Assembly (NCBI GenBank): GCA_027623235.1
Contig: JAQBVJ010000043.1
Location: 1-53,182, forward strand
Length of the DNA stretch: 53,182 nt
Reading direction: 5' to 3'
Origin: Planctomycetota bacterium
GTDB taxonomy: Bacteria; Planctomycetota; Planctomycetia; Planctomycetales; Planctomycetaceae
Part shown: positions 1-9,128 of the stretch, one piece after another
Layout of the letters: the number at the start of each line of letters is the position of its first letter
Position numbering within the stretch: position 1 is the first letter of the stretch
Notes under the pieces: generated by a model
What the model was told of the DNA's origin: nothing
What the model saw: the letters and a program-made list of their open reading frames with translations, nothing else
Databases searched by the model: none
Translations under genes and position numbers: made by a program

Positions 1-98
1 CAATTCGCCGGTCACCCAGCTCCCTCCCTGCTACCGCCATCTCCGGCGATCACTGCCGCAGCAGCGTAGGTAATTGCACCGGACCGTGAACGGTTACT

Positions 99-1556
99 TT
101 ACTTTCCAAGGTCGTTGTCTCGCACCGTTTTTAGTTTCGAGGCCAGCTTGTCCTTGAATCTGCTGACGACTTTTTCAAATCCGGGCTGATCGGCCAGGTT
201 GGTGTATTGATTCGGGTCGTTTTCCATGTTGAACAACTCGACTCCTTTTTTTGCGTCTTCTCCGTACTGGATGTACGCCCATTTCTCTTCGCGGAGCAGG
301 AATCCTCGACCGTTGACACAGAAGGCCGCGTCGCGAACCTGGTGAGACGGGTCGTCCAGCAGAGGCGAGATATCTTTGCCCTGAATTCGAGCCGGGACGT
401 TCAGGCCGCAGAGACTGGAAACCGCCGGGTAAAGATCAAGCAGCTCGACAAACGAAGAACACACAGCCGGCTTTCGACCCGGGACACTGATAATAAGAGG
501 GACGAGTGCCGACTCTTCGTGCAGACTGACCTTCGCCCAGAAATCGTGCTCACCCAGGTGGTAGCCATGATCGCTGGTGAAGATGACAATCGTTTTCTCA
601 TTCAGTCCGGAATTCTCGAGCGCGTCCAGTACTTTGCCGACCTGCGCGTCCATGTAGGCCACTGACGCGTAGTAGCCTCCGACCGCCTTCCTTTGGCGGC
701 GCAGGTCCATCTTCATATTCAGGCTGGTTTTGTAATTGATGCCGGCTTTCGGGATGTCGTCCCAGTCACCCTCCAGTTTTTTGGGCAAGGTCATTTGGTC
801 GAAAGGAAACGGGGCGTAGTACGGCCGCGGTGCGACGAACGGGACGTGTGGTCGGACGAATCCCACGGCGAGAAAAAAGGGCTCGTCTTTGTGTTGGGCG
901 AGCAGCTCACAGGCTTTTGCCGCCGTTCGCCCGTCCGAATGGACGAGGTCATCACCGTCAGCCTCGACCACGACGAATGTGTTGCCACCAACGGCTGGCT
1001 TCTTCCCGTCGGGATTATTTTCGAGCGTTTCGCCGGTTCCCGGAGCCCTCCATTCGGGACCCTGGCTGTTGAACTTCTCCGTCCATGAGGCCGGATCGTC
1101 GGCGCCGTCGGAGCCCTCTTCGATTCCACCAGGGACTCCCATGTGAAATATCTTGCTGACCCGTGCAGTGTAGTAGCCGGAATTTTTGAAATGCTGCGAC
1201 CACGTGGCTCGATCGCCAATGGCCTTTCGCGGGCTGATGTAGCCCAGCACGCCAGTCGCGTGCGGATAGTAGCCGGACATGAATGACGCCCGGGACGGGC
1301 CGCAGAAGGTGCCTTGGCAGTAGGCTCCGGTAAATCGCGTTCCGCGGGCGGCAAGGCGGTCAATACTGGGAGTCTGACACACCTTGTTTCCGTAGCACGA
1401 GAGAGCCGTCGAGGTGAGATCGTCCGAGATAATGAACAGAACGTTGAGTTTCTGATCGGTTGCTTTTGCGGTCGCCGCGGCGTCGCGGATTGAAACGAGA
1501 GTCAGAAGGCAAAAGCAGAGAAACGGGACTGCTGAAGTTGGCATCTTGAGGTCCAT
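99..1556 (-). CDS. Exported sulfatase, iduronate-2-sulfatase-like
   Basis: Predicted to hydrolyse sulfate esters, probably on sulfated polysaccharide, outside the cytoplasm. The 485-aa protein begins with a hydrophobic leader (about residues 5-28). The metal-binding stretch LFIISDDL holds D45/D46, and the formylglycine motif CGPSR is at about residues 85-89, followed by the usual ASFMSGYYP segment. A later FTSDHGYHLGEH stretch supplies the second metal/substrate-binding part. Length and motif order match the iduronate-2-sulfatase-like branch of the arylsulfatase family. The reading frame stays open upstream to 1904, but the extra 116 residues are Arg/Pro-rich and have no leader, so the start at 1556 is chosen. 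The Cys-type motif needs a formylglycine-generating enzyme, which is not in the window. Substrate is unknown. Confidence 0.93.
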   Translation of the reverse strand: MDLKMPTSAVPFLCFCLLTLVSIRDAAATAKATDQKLNVLFIISDDLTSTALSCYGNKVCQTPSIDRLAARGTRFTGAYCQGTFCGPSRASFMSGYYPHATGVLGYISPRKAIGDRATWSQHFKNSGYYTARVSKIFHMGVPGGIEEGSDGADDPASWTEKFNSQGPEWRAPGTGETLENNPDGKKPAVGGNTFVVVEADGDDLVHSDGRTAAKACELLAQHKDEPFFLAVGFVRPHVPFVAPRPYYAPFPFDQMTLPKKLEGDWDDIPKAGINYKTSLNMKMDLRRQRKAVGGYYASVAYMDAQVGKVLDALENSGLNEKTIVIFTSDHGYHLGEHDFWAKVSLHEESALVPLIISVPGRKPAVCSSFVELLDLYPAVSSLCGLNVPARIQGKDISPLLDDPSHQVRDAAFCVNGRGFLLREEKWAYIQYGEDAKKGVELFNMENDPNQYTNLADQPGFEKVVSRFKDKLASKLKTVRDNDLGK

Positions 1557-1683
1557 CGCGGTCTTGCGAAGTTCAGGCCGAAGCGGCACGGATTGCTCGA
1601 TGGTAGGGGCTGGCCCCGAGACTTGCGACACCCTCGCGGGAGATGCGGGGCACGCACGAGCGGCTGCTGGCGGCGGCGTTCGA

Positions 1684-2601
1684 TTAACGCCCCTTCGCCC
1701 TATTGGACGCCACCTTGACAGCGATCCGACTGAGCACGACCTGAGCCCGTTGAATCCCCTCCTGCTGTGCGTGGTGGTAGGCCGACTGCATGCGGTCGCA
1801 CAGATTCTGAATCGTGCGTCGATGAAACTCAAATTCGCCGCGGGCTTCCTCCATCCCGGGAAATGGCGTTTGCGTCGAAATATCATCCCGGTAAATCTGC
1901 TCAAACCACTGATTCTTTCCGGCGTAAGTGGTCTCCCCGGCGATCAGCTCTTTGACGCATTTGCTCAGTCGGTTGCTGGAGTCGCGAAGCCATCGGCGAG
2001 CGTCCCGCCAGTCATCGTGGTCCGACCGCTCTGCATACAGAGCTTCGTCCGGAGTCAGGTCGCGGTTCATCGTGGTCAGTCGCGTCTGCATGTCGAGCAA
2101 CTGTTTCTGCAGCCCATCCAGTTGTCGCTGAGCGTTTCGAGTCGACTTCCAGTCTCGCTCGAAGCTCCGAAAAATTGCTCGCTTGCGATCGTTCGAGGGG
2201 CCGTCTGAGTCCGACGTTGCTGATGACGGGGCCACTGCCGGCGCCTCGACGTAGATCACGACGTTGGGATCGGCGCCGGGAGGCGGCCCGTTCACAGGCT
2301 GGTCGAACTGTGGCGAAGTGCCGCCTTCGCCAGAAAACCAGAGCCCGAACAACGAGCACGACTGAACCGCGGCGGAGTCGACTCCGAGTGCTGGCAATAT
2401 CTGCCGAACCGTAAACGCTGGCGGCTGAGTTGCCGCCGCTGGAGGGACCTGCAGCATGATCGCCGACGGAGCATGCGGAGGTTTAAACCAGGCCCAGAGA
2501 GCACCCGGCGGATTTGTCGGAATGGAAACGATTTCCCAGGTCTGCGATGCCGGTCGCTGAGCGAACGCGACTCGACAGTCAAGGCCTGAGGACGGGTCCA
2601 T
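1684..2601 (-). CDS. Hypothetical protein, probable C-terminal remnant of a larger gene
   Basis: Family not recognised. The convincing part runs from about residue 10 (WEIVSIPTNPPGALWAWFKP) to the end. It has a Pro/Ala-rich section, then a charged helical section rich in Arg, Asp and Gln (roughly residues 155-300) that could form coiled coil. There is no leader at the chosen ATG. The open frame continues upstream to 2859, but there it only shadows the hydrolase fragment at 2579-2956. The N-terminus therefore seems lost, and the first in-frame ATG downstream of the junction is given as a nominal start. Whether the product is made is uncertain. It could be a pseudogene left by a deletion that joined two minus-strand genes. 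Confidence 0.5.
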   Translation of the reverse strand: MDPSSGLDCRVAFAQRPASQTWEIVSIPTNPPGALWAWFKPPHAPSAIMLQVPPAAATQPPAFTVRQILPALGVDSAAVQSCSLFGLWFSGEGGTSPQFDQPVNGPPPGADPNVVIYVEAPAVAPSSATSDSDGPSNDRKRAIFRSFERDWKSTRNAQRQLDGLQKQLLDMQTRLTTMNRDLTPDEALYAERSDHDDWRDARRWLRDSSNRLSKCVKELIAGETTYAGKNQWFEQIYRDDISTQTPFPGMEEARGEFEFHRRTIQNLCDRMQSAYHHAQQEGIQRAQVVLSRIAVKVASNRAKGR

Positions 2602-2956
2602 CGCTGGCACTTTTGAGCAGACACAGGACGGCTGGCCGTTTGGTCTTCGGCGGCGAGTCCTCTTCCAGACGCAGCAGCCACGCGTGGACTCGACCCGACT
2701 TGTCACTTTGGAAGCTGATCTTCGTTCGGCGGATTTCATTATCACCCGATTCCTGGATCGTCCGCACATCGAGCGGCACTTGGGCCTCTTTGCCAGGCAG
2801 AGGCCCCATGACGCGCTCAAGACCGGCGAGGATCTCTTTTCGCTGGGCAGTCCAGGCATCCGGCGTGGAGACGATTTTCAATTCCGCCGCGTCGGCGATT
2901 CTGCCGACAAACAACAGACAGACGGCAAGGCTGACCAGCGAGAAGCGGTGATTCAT
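2579..2956 (-). pseudogene. Truncated exported alpha/beta hydrolase (acetylxylan esterase/dienelactone hydrolase-like)
   Basis: The reading frame encodes a clear signal peptide (MNHRFSLVSLAVCLLFVG, then ADAAE). It continues with the N-terminal part typical of planctomycete exported hydrolases: a RKEILAGLERVMGPLP segment, a strand region, and HAWLLRL followed by KRPAVLCL just before the expected oxyanion/nucleophile region. It then stops at 125 aa, before any GxSxG nucleophile elbow or the later Asp/His, whereas the family is normally several hundred residues long. The stop falls where an unrelated frame (the protein at 1684-2601) takes over, which suggests a deletion fusion. It starts 57 bp downstream of the enolase-family gene on the same strand, so it was probably the second gene of that operon. 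Confidence 0.65.
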
Positions 2957-3013
2957 GTTCGACTCATAGGGCGAATCAGGAACGGGACTGTGACGGGAGA
3001 CGTGGCTCTCGAT

Positions 3014-4258
3014 TCAGACGGCGTATTCTCGAATGACGTCTTCGTCGACTTCAATTCCCAGGCCGGGCTTCGTTGGGACGGCGATTTCTCCGTCGACAAC
3101 TTGAGACGGCTGCTTGACGATTTCAGTCCGCCAGGGATTCTCCGACAGGTCAAGCTCCAGCAGCGGCGTGTCAGTCGGGAGTCCCCAGTGCGGGTCGGGC
3201 AGCAGTGACAAAAGCTGCACGGACGCCGCAATCGAGACGGCCCCTCCCCAGCAGTGAGGGATACAGCGAACGCCGGAAAGCGCCGCCATCTCGGCAATGA
3301 AGAGTGCCTCACCGATTCCTCCGCACAGCGCGGCGTCGGGCTGAATGATGTCGACGGCCCGGCGGTCGATCAGATCCTTTGCCGCGATGCGCGAGTCGAC
3401 GGCCTCGCCACCGGCAAGCGGAAGCGGGAGCTTGTCACGCAGCTCGGGGTAGCCGGCATAGCGGGGCGACTGCGGCAGCGGCTCCTCGAAGAAATCAAAA
3501 TTCAATTCGTCGAGGACTCGCCCCATCTGCACGGCGGAACGCAGTGTGTACGCCGCGTTGCCATCGACCATCAGCCGAACGTCCGGTCCGACGGCTTCCC
3601 GGACAGCTCGCGCGACCTTTGCTTCCCGCGCGACGCTGTAGCGGCCGAGCCTCATTTTCAGAGCCTTGAAACCCTCTTTGGCTCGTGCGGCGGCCTGGCG
3701 AGGATACAGGTCTTCCGGCTCCTCGCCCTCGATGTAGTTCATCGTCGATCCGTAAACCGGCACGCGATCCCGCAGCCGACCGCCGAACAGATCGGCGACA
3801 GGCAGACCGAGGGCCTTGCCTCGCAGATCGTTCAGAGCCATTTCGACGGCCCCCACGGCGAGGCCGTTGCCGAAGTTGGCTCCCCACAGACTTCGCCACA
3901 GCTGACGGTACTGCAGAGGGTTCTGCCCGATCAGCTTCGGGGCGAGGTGATTGTCGATCGTTCCGCGAGCTCCACTGATCGGCCCGGTCTCGCCCCACCC
4001 GACAAGGCCTGAGTTCGTTTCAATCTTGACCATCAGTGCCGACCGCGTCGTGCTGAGCGGCACAGACACGGAAACTCCAAACGGCCGCTTCAATTTGTGG
4101 AGCAGTTCAAACGTCGTGACCTTTGTGATCTTGTGATCCCACGGGCGGCCAGCGGTCTCGTACGCCTCTGTGACTTTCGACGATGTCGAGATCGCCGCAC
4201 CGGCGAAGGCTGCTGTGGCGATTTTCAAGAAGCCACGACGGTTTTCAGGCAGGTTCAT
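3014..4258 (-). CDS. Tat-exported enolase-superfamily enzyme (mandelate racemase/muconate lactonizing type)
   Basis: A member of the enolase superfamily that abstracts a proton alpha to a carboxylate in a Mg-dependent racemase, dehydratase or cycloisomerase reaction. The 414-aa protein has a twin-arginine leader (NRRGFLKIATAAFAGAA, residues 6-22). It also has an N-terminal capping domain and a barrel with the expected residues: K201-M-R203 as the KxR/KxK pair, D232 and N234 in VDGNAAY, E258 in FFEEP, E285 in GGEA, and H335 in IPHCWGG as the opposite base. The export leader is unusual for a sugar-acid enzyme, but planctomycetes have several such proteins. A GGAG ribosome site lies just upstream of 4258. 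The natural substrate cannot be told from the sequence; a sugar acid is plausible given the neighbouring sulfatase and hydrolase remnant. Confidence 0.88.
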   Translation of the reverse strand: MNLPENRRGFLKIATAAFAGAAISTSSKVTEAYETAGRPWDHKITKVTTFELLHKLKRPFGVSVSVPLSTTRSALMVKIETNSGLVGWGETGPISGARGTIDNHLAPKLIGQNPLQYRQLWRSLWGANFGNGLAVGAVEMALNDLRGKALGLPVADLFGGRLRDRVPVYGSTMNYIEGEEPEDLYPRQAAARAKEGFKALKMRLGRYSVAREAKVARAVREAVGPDVRLMVDGNAAYTLRSAVQMGRVLDELNFDFFEEPLPQSPRYAGYPELRDKLPLPLAGGEAVDSRIAAKDLIDRRAVDIIQPDAALCGGIGEALFIAEMAALSGVRCIPHCWGGAVSIAASVQLLSLLPDPHWGLPTDTPLLELDLSENPWRTEIVKQPSQVVDGEIAVPTKPGLGIEVDEDVIREYAV

Positions 4259-4376
4259 AAGTCGCTCCGAAACGGTGAGTTGATCGACGAGCCGTCCCCT
4301 GGTCGGACGGGGACAGTGTCAGCGAACGTGGCCGAGATCGAAAGCGCAGCGGTGATCGGCACGGCCTCAGCATCGG

Positions 4377-4514
4377 TCGTTTAACGTTGAGCCGCAGGCG
4401 AGAACTTCGGTGGCGGAGCTCGCGATTAATCACCGCGACATCGCCGCCACGCTCGGATTTTGTTCCAAAGCGCCGCGACGACCCAATTCTCGCCTGCGGC
4501 TCAACGTTAAACGA
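4377..4514. repeat. Inverted repeat with perfect 28-bp arms, in the intergenic region 4259-4712
   Basis: The arms at 4377-4404 and 4487-4514 are exact reverse complements, separated by 82 bp. The core reads TTAACGTTGAGCCGCAGGCG on the plus strand. The element lies between the divergent enolase-family gene and the DUF1549/1553 gene. It contains no credible ORF and resembles the palindromic intergenic elements common in planctomycete genomes. It could fold as a large hairpin in either transcript. Nothing else recognisable was seen between 4259 and 4712. Confidence 0.85.
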
Positions 4515-4712
4515 CTCTATGTCATAAAAACTGCGTGTCGCATCGACAGGAAAGAACACGCCCTACTTTTCGCACCTGCTCGGGCTGATCAGCAAACGAG
4601 GATTTCTAGTCTGAGTCTCGCATCGGTAGAATTCTGCGATGATTTCTGAAGTGGTACTGAGGTGCGGGCACCTCAGTGGAGCGAACTTTCTCAGCATGAC
4701 CGGCGATTCCGA

Positions 4713-6347
4713 ATGAAGAGTTTTCATTTTGTAGCGGGCTTCGTTTGTGTCGCGGCAGTTGCCGCCTCCACGGTCGTCGCGGACGCGGATGAGCTCCGTG
4801 CCAGCATTGACCAGCGGATCGAAGCGGCCTGGCAGGTCAACAAGGTGAAGCAGGCGGAACCAGCGACAGACGCCGAGTTCCTGCGTCGCGTGTTCCTCGA
4901 TCTTCACGGCGTCATTCCGTCACGCGAAGAAGCGGCGGCGTTCCTCGACGATGCCAGCCCCGACAAACGGTCGAAGCTGATTGACACTCTGCTGGAACAT
5001 CCCCGTTTTGCGATTCATCAGTCCGACGTCTGGGACCTGATTTATTTCACGCGGAACCCGCCTGGATACGACACGGACAAACGCCAGGGATTTCAAAACT
5101 GGCTGCGCGAGCAGTTCGAAAATGACGTTCCCTACAACGAATGGGTGAAGTCCATTCTTCGAGCCGAAGGCGACACCGTCAAAAACGGCTCGCCGATGTT
5201 TTACGTGATGTACAAGTCGCAGCCGGAAGACGCGACGGAGGCGATCACACAGAAGTTCCTGGGCATTCAACTGCAATGTGCCCGTTGCCACGATCACCCG
5301 TTCGAGGAATGGAAGCAGACCGACTTTTACGGCTTCGCCGGATTCCTCTCGCGGCTGCAAGTCGTCGACGTTGGCACGGTCGACAAACAGAAAGCGTACG
5401 CGATCGGAGAAATGAACACGGGCGACGTGCTCTTCACCGGGCCGGTGACCGAACAGAAACGCGGCCAGAAGGGCGAACCGGTCAAACCGAAGTTCCTCGG
5501 AGGCGACCCGCTCGTCGAACCGGAACTGCCTGAGGACGTCAAAGACCCTCGCAACTTCCCCAACGGAAAACAGCCTCCCGCCCCGCATTTTTCCAGGAAA
5601 AACGCCCTCGCCGACTGGATCACCAGTCCGGACAACCCGTACTTCGCGCGTGCTGCGGCGAATCGAATCTGGGCTCAGTTCATGGGTAAAGGCATCGTGC
5701 ACCCGGTCGACAATCTCAGCCCGGCCAATCCGCCGTGCCATCCGGAACTGCTTGACGAATTGTCGAAAGAACTCGTCGCACACAAGTTCGATCTGAAGTG
5801 GTTGATCCGGGAAATCGTCAACAGTCGCGCCTATCAACTCTCGGCAAGTGGCGACAACACAGAGGCGATGCCGTTGTGGTTTGAGCGGGCGAGGTACCGA
5901 CCGCTTTCCGCCGAAGAGCTGTTTGAATCCTGGCTGCTGGCCAGCGGCTATCAGGATGCCCACAAGGCCAGCGGCAAGGAACCGGAAGACCGCTTCAACG
6001 TGCGCGGCTTCACGTGGGATTACATGCGACGTTTTTTCGGTCGGCCGAACGACGGGATGGGCAATTTCCAGGGCGGCATGCAGGAGCACCTTTACCTTAA
6101 CAATGGGCAGATCCATCAGCTCATCTCGAAGGACAAAGGCAGCCTTTACGATTATCTCGCGACGTCGGAATCTCCGATGGAGGAACGTGTTGAGCGACTC
6201 TTTCTTCAGGTTCTGTCACGTAAACCTGACGCCGAAGAGACGGCACAATTCGTCACCCATCTGTCGGCGGAAGACGATCAGCGTAACCGAATCCACGAAG
6301 CCATCTGGACACTCATGTCGTGCAGCGAGTTTCGATTTAACCACTGA
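4713..6347 (+). CDS. Exported DUF1549/DUF1553 protein
   Basis: A planctomycete-type exported protein of 544 aa with an N-terminal signal peptide (MKSFHFVAGFVCVAAVAAST, then VVADADE). It has a DUF1549 region (about residues 30-240) containing CARCHDHPFEEW, a CxxCH sequence that could hold c-type heme. A C-terminal DUF1553 region (about 290-540) carries the typical ARAAANRIWAQFMGKGIVHPVD sequence. The usual N-terminal PSCyt1 cytochrome domain is absent, so this is the short version. The start at 4713 is preferred over 4662 because it begins directly with the signal peptide. The next gene encodes DUF1501, the standard partner of this family. Biochemical function is unknown. Confidence 0.93.
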   Translation: MKSFHFVAGFVCVAAVAASTVVADADELRASIDQRIEAAWQVNKVKQAEPATDAEFLRRVFLDLHGVIPSREEAAAFLDDASPDKRSKLIDTLLEHPRFAIHQSDVWDLIYFTRNPPGYDTDKRQGFQNWLREQFENDVPYNEWVKSILRAEGDTVKNGSPMFYVMYKSQPEDATEAITQKFLGIQLQCARCHDHPFEEWKQTDFYGFAGFLSRLQVVDVGTVDKQKAYAIGEMNTGDVLFTGPVTEQKRGQKGEPVKPKFLGGDPLVEPELPEDVKDPRNFPNGKQPPAPHFSRKNALADWITSPDNPYFARAAANRIWAQFMGKGIVHPVDNLSPANPPCHPELLDELSKELVAHKFDLKWLIREIVNSRAYQLSASGDNTEAMPLWFERARYRPLSAEELFESWLLASGYQDAHKASGKEPEDRFNVRGFTWDYMRRFFGRPNDGMGNFQGGMQEHLYLNNGQIHQLISKDKGSLYDYLATSESPMEERVERLFLQVLSRKPDAEETAQFVTHLSAEDDQRNRIHEAIWTLMSCSEFRFNH

Positions 6348-6451
6348 TCCGTGTTCGCCCCGCTCGATCTGTTTCGGGCGCTGCGCACAGGCGAGTCAGT
6401 CCACAGTGACACACAGCGTTTTCACAAATCAGTGACGCAAGGAGTCAATCC

Positions 6452-7723
6452 GTGAATTCCAACTGCCCTATCAACGAACATCTCAATCGCCGGTCACTTC
6501 TGAAGAGCAGTCTGGTGACCGCATCCGGCGCTTCGCTCATGAACTGGGGCGGACTGTTCAGTTCGGACGCTCACGCCGCCGAAGCCGGCAAGAAAAACAA
6601 GCACTGTATCCTGATCTGGCTTAATGGTGGCTGCAGCCAGTTTGAAACGTTTGACATGAAAATCGGCCGACCGACCGGCGGGCTGTTTCGCGACATCTCG
6701 ACGAACACCGGCGAGTCGCGGGTTTGCGAGCTGATGCCGAACATCGCTCAGCGAATGGACAAGCTGGCCGTCATCCGCTCGATGAAGACGTCGCAGATCG
6801 ACCATCCGGGGGGCATTTATCTGATGCACACCGGTTATCAGGAGACGGCCGCCGTGCGGTTTCCAGAGATCGGTGCGATCGTCGCGAAGTATTGTGGTGA
6901 GAAAAAATCCGACCTGCCGAACTTCGTGAAGATTTCCTCCAACGGAAATGCCGGTGCCGGCATCATCGGTCCGCAGTACTCGCCGTTCAGCCTCGACAAA
7001 GACGGTCGCCTGCCAACGTTTTCCGAATCGTATCTCGCAACGCCGATTGAGACGCGGCGGCACGGGCTGCGGGATTTCATGGAAGAGCGATACGCGAAAG
7101 CTCACAAGGCCGAGCCGGCTCGGATGCACCGCGAGTCCTACGACCGCGCTCGACGACTGCAGAACGTGCGGCAGGCCTTCGACGTCGATTCCGAGTGGGA
7201 GAAGTACCGGGACAGGTACGGCAACTCGAAGCTGGGTCGGCGACTCATGACAGCGCGATGTCTGGTTGAGGCCGGTGTCTCGTTCGTCGAAGTCGGGCAG
7301 AGCGGCTACGACACGCACGCCGACAATTTCGAGGGACACAAATCGCTCGTTCCGACAATGGACATCGGCTGGGCAGCCCTGCTCGACGATCTCAGCGAGC
7401 GAGGGCTGCTTCAGGATACGCTCGTCGTCTGGATGGGCGAAATCGGCCGGACGCCGCGGATCAATAACCGCAGCGGCCGCGATCACTACGTGCGATCCTG
7501 GTCGACGGCTCTCGCCGGTGCCGGAGTCAAAGGCGGAATTGTCTACGGCGAATCTGACAAGGACGGCATCGACGTCAAAGACAAGCCAGTGACGGAAGGC
7601 GACTTCTTCGGGACCGTTTACACGGCGCTCGGCATCAACCCGCTTGAAGAAAACTACGCCGGCGTACGGCCCATTCCGCTCGCCCCGTTCGGGCACACGG
7701 TGGTCAAAGAGATTCTGGCCTGA
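6452..7723 (+). CDS. DUF1501 protein with Tat leader
   Basis: A 423-aa DUF1501 protein, related to sulfatase/alkaline phosphatase-fold exported proteins and almost always paired with DUF1549/1553 in planctomycetes. It starts with GTG after an AAGGAG ribosome site. The leader contains LNRRSLLKSSLVTASGAS, a twin-arginine pattern. Typical segments follow: CILIWLNGGCSQFETFDMK near residue 50, then PGGIYLMHTGY, GQSGYDTHADNF, and VVWMGEIGRTPRINNRSGRDH near the end. It lies 104 bp downstream of the DUF1549 gene on the same strand, so co-transcription is likely. The molecular role is not established; a metal-dependent hydrolase fold is the best guess. Confidence 0.94.
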   Translation: MNSNCPINEHLNRRSLLKSSLVTASGASLMNWGGLFSSDAHAAEAGKKNKHCILIWLNGGCSQFETFDMKIGRPTGGLFRDISTNTGESRVCELMPNIAQRMDKLAVIRSMKTSQIDHPGGIYLMHTGYQETAAVRFPEIGAIVAKYCGEKKSDLPNFVKISSNGNAGAGIIGPQYSPFSLDKDGRLPTFSESYLATPIETRRHGLRDFMEERYAKAHKAEPARMHRESYDRARRLQNVRQAFDVDSEWEKYRDRYGNSKLGRRLMTARCLVEAGVSFVEVGQSGYDTHADNFEGHKSLVPTMDIGWAALLDDLSERGLLQDTLVVWMGEIGRTPRINNRSGRDHYVRSWSTALAGAGVKGGIVYGESDKDGIDVKDKPVTEGDFFGTVYTALGINPLEENYAGVRPIPLAPFGHTVVKEILA

Positions 7724-7779
7724 GGTCGTGCCTTCGGAATCAGGCACCGCAGATTCACGACATCGTCAAATCTTCGCAC

Positions 7780-7842
7780 ACAAAGCCACGAAGCCACGAA
7801 GCCACGAAGAAAACAACGCGACCTCTTTGTGGCTTCGTGTGA
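7780..7842. repeat. Short tandem repeat and hairpin (GCCACGAA x3)
   Basis: Three head-to-tail copies of GCCACGAA occupy 7785-7808. An inverted partner (TTTGTGGC followed by TTCGTGTG) lies at 7826-7841, so the RNA can form a stem-loop between DUF1501 and the WD40 gene. It looks like a dispersed planctomycete intergenic element, and it could also act as a processing or attenuation signal within the operon. Confidence 0.75.
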
Positions 7843-7875
7843 GAATCAAGAAATCTTCGCGGGAATCGATCGACC

Positions 7876-9066
7876 ATGGAAATCAGCAAACCCGCTCACA
7901 TATGGCAGCTCTCGTTTGACGGGGACTGGCCGACTTCGGTCGCGTTTCTTGGATCGAGTCGAAAGCTCGCGGCTGGTAGTCGTGATGGGCGGATCTTTGT
8001 CTGGGATCTGCCGGAGTCGCCGCCGGAAAGTCAGGAGAAAGACACTCCGCCGGATGCGGCGCCAGTCAGGCAGCTCGTCGGTCACGAGAACGGAGTCACG
8101 CATCTCATCGCGACGGACGATGGCAAAACACTGATTTCGTCGAGCCTGGATCGCACGATTCGTATCTGGGACGTCAATGCTGAGGCGACTGGCAAAGGCG
8201 ACGTGATCCTCGACAAACCGGCGCGGGAGCGTCTCTCCAATCGCAAGTCGGCCGCCGAAAAGGCAGCAATTCTGGAGGCTCCTGGCGCCACCGTCGAAAC
8301 AATTGGCAGTCAGCACACGCTTGAGGGGCACAAAGACTGGATCAAGGCACTCGGAATCAGCGCGGACGGGCGGCGACTGATCAGTGGAGACGACACCTGC
8401 CTGACGATCGTGTGGAATCTGCAGACGAAGAAGCAGATCGCCAGCTGGCACGGGTACCAGCGAGTCTGGGTGACTTCCGCGGCACTCAGTCCGGACGGGA
8501 AGACTGCCTTCGTCGGCGAGTTCGCCGGACGCCGCAGCAGCTTCGACGTGCCGGCCGCACAGGCTCGGCTGTGGGATGCCCAAAAAGGACAGATGACGCT
8601 CGACCTGCTGAAAGTCTGGACGCCGACCGTGAAGGACGAAGACCGGGTCGACTCGTACGGCTACGGTCAGGCCTGGGGCAAGTTGCTCAGTCGCGGCCTC
8701 GTGTGTGCCCGGTTTTCTCCCGACGGAACGCTGCTGGCCGTCGGGCAAGGGGGAGAAACGGACAAGGGTCAGATCCACCTGGTGAATGTCGAGAGCGGGA
8801 AGATCGAACGAACGGTGTCTGGCCATCAGTCCGGGGCGTGCGACGTCCGGTTCTCAGCGGACGGCAGGCTCGTGCTGTCGAGCGGCCGCGACACCGTGAT
8901 TCGAGTGTGCCAGGTTGCGGATGGCAAAGAAATTGCGACTCTCGGGAAGGCTCGCGGCGGCCAGTTCAAAGACTGGTTCTATGGCATCGCGATTTCCCCC
9001 GACGAGCAGTTTGTCGCGGCGGCTGACATTGCCGGGCTGGTTCACGTGTGGCAGTTGAACTCGTAG
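7876..9066 (+). CDS. WD40 repeat beta-propeller protein
   Basis: A 396-aa protein of WD40 repeats with no signal peptide, so probably cytoplasmic. Repeat endings are visible as DGRIFVWDLP, DRTIRIWDVN, DTCLTIVWNL, QARLWDAQ and GLVHVWQLNS. GH dipeptides start several repeats (VGHENGVTHLIA, EGHKDWIKALGI, SGHQSGACDVRF), suggesting six to seven blades. WD40 propellers act as scaffolds; no catalytic domain is attached. It follows the exported DUF1549/DUF1501 pair on the same strand, an arrangement common in planctomycetes, but topology would separate it from them unless it acts before export. No strong ribosome site precedes the ATG. Confidence 0.92.
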   Translation: MEISKPAHIWQLSFDGDWPTSVAFLGSSRKLAAGSRDGRIFVWDLPESPPESQEKDTPPDAAPVRQLVGHENGVTHLIATDDGKTLISSSLDRTIRIWDVNAEATGKGDVILDKPARERLSNRKSAAEKAAILEAPGATVETIGSQHTLEGHKDWIKALGISADGRRLISGDDTCLTIVWNLQTKKQIASWHGYQRVWVTSAALSPDGKTAFVGEFAGRRSSFDVPAAQARLWDAQKGQMTLDLLKVWTPTVKDEDRVDSYGYGQAWGKLLSRGLVCARFSPDGTLLAVGQGGETDKGQIHLVNVESGKIERTVSGHQSGACDVRFSADGRLVLSSGRDTVIRVCQVADGKEIATLGKARGGQFKDWFYGIAISPDEQFVAAADIAGLVHVWQLNS

Positions 9067-9128
9067 TGGCATCAGGCGTCGACTCGGGCGGTGATGCCAG
9101 TTCATTGGTTCTGACTCAGGAGAGTCTT

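Noticed and set aside
1..98. Partial gene at the left edge
   Set aside because: No open frame with recognisable features precedes the sulfatase stop codon.
1557..1904. Upstream extension of the sulfatase frame (116 residues)
   Set aside because: Arg/Pro-rich, no leader, and overlaps the neighbouring hypothetical gene; the ATG at 1556 directly starts a signal peptide.
6494..7747. 417-aa minus-strand open frame opposite DUF1501
   Set aside because: Antisense shadow of a full, recognisable DUF1501 gene.
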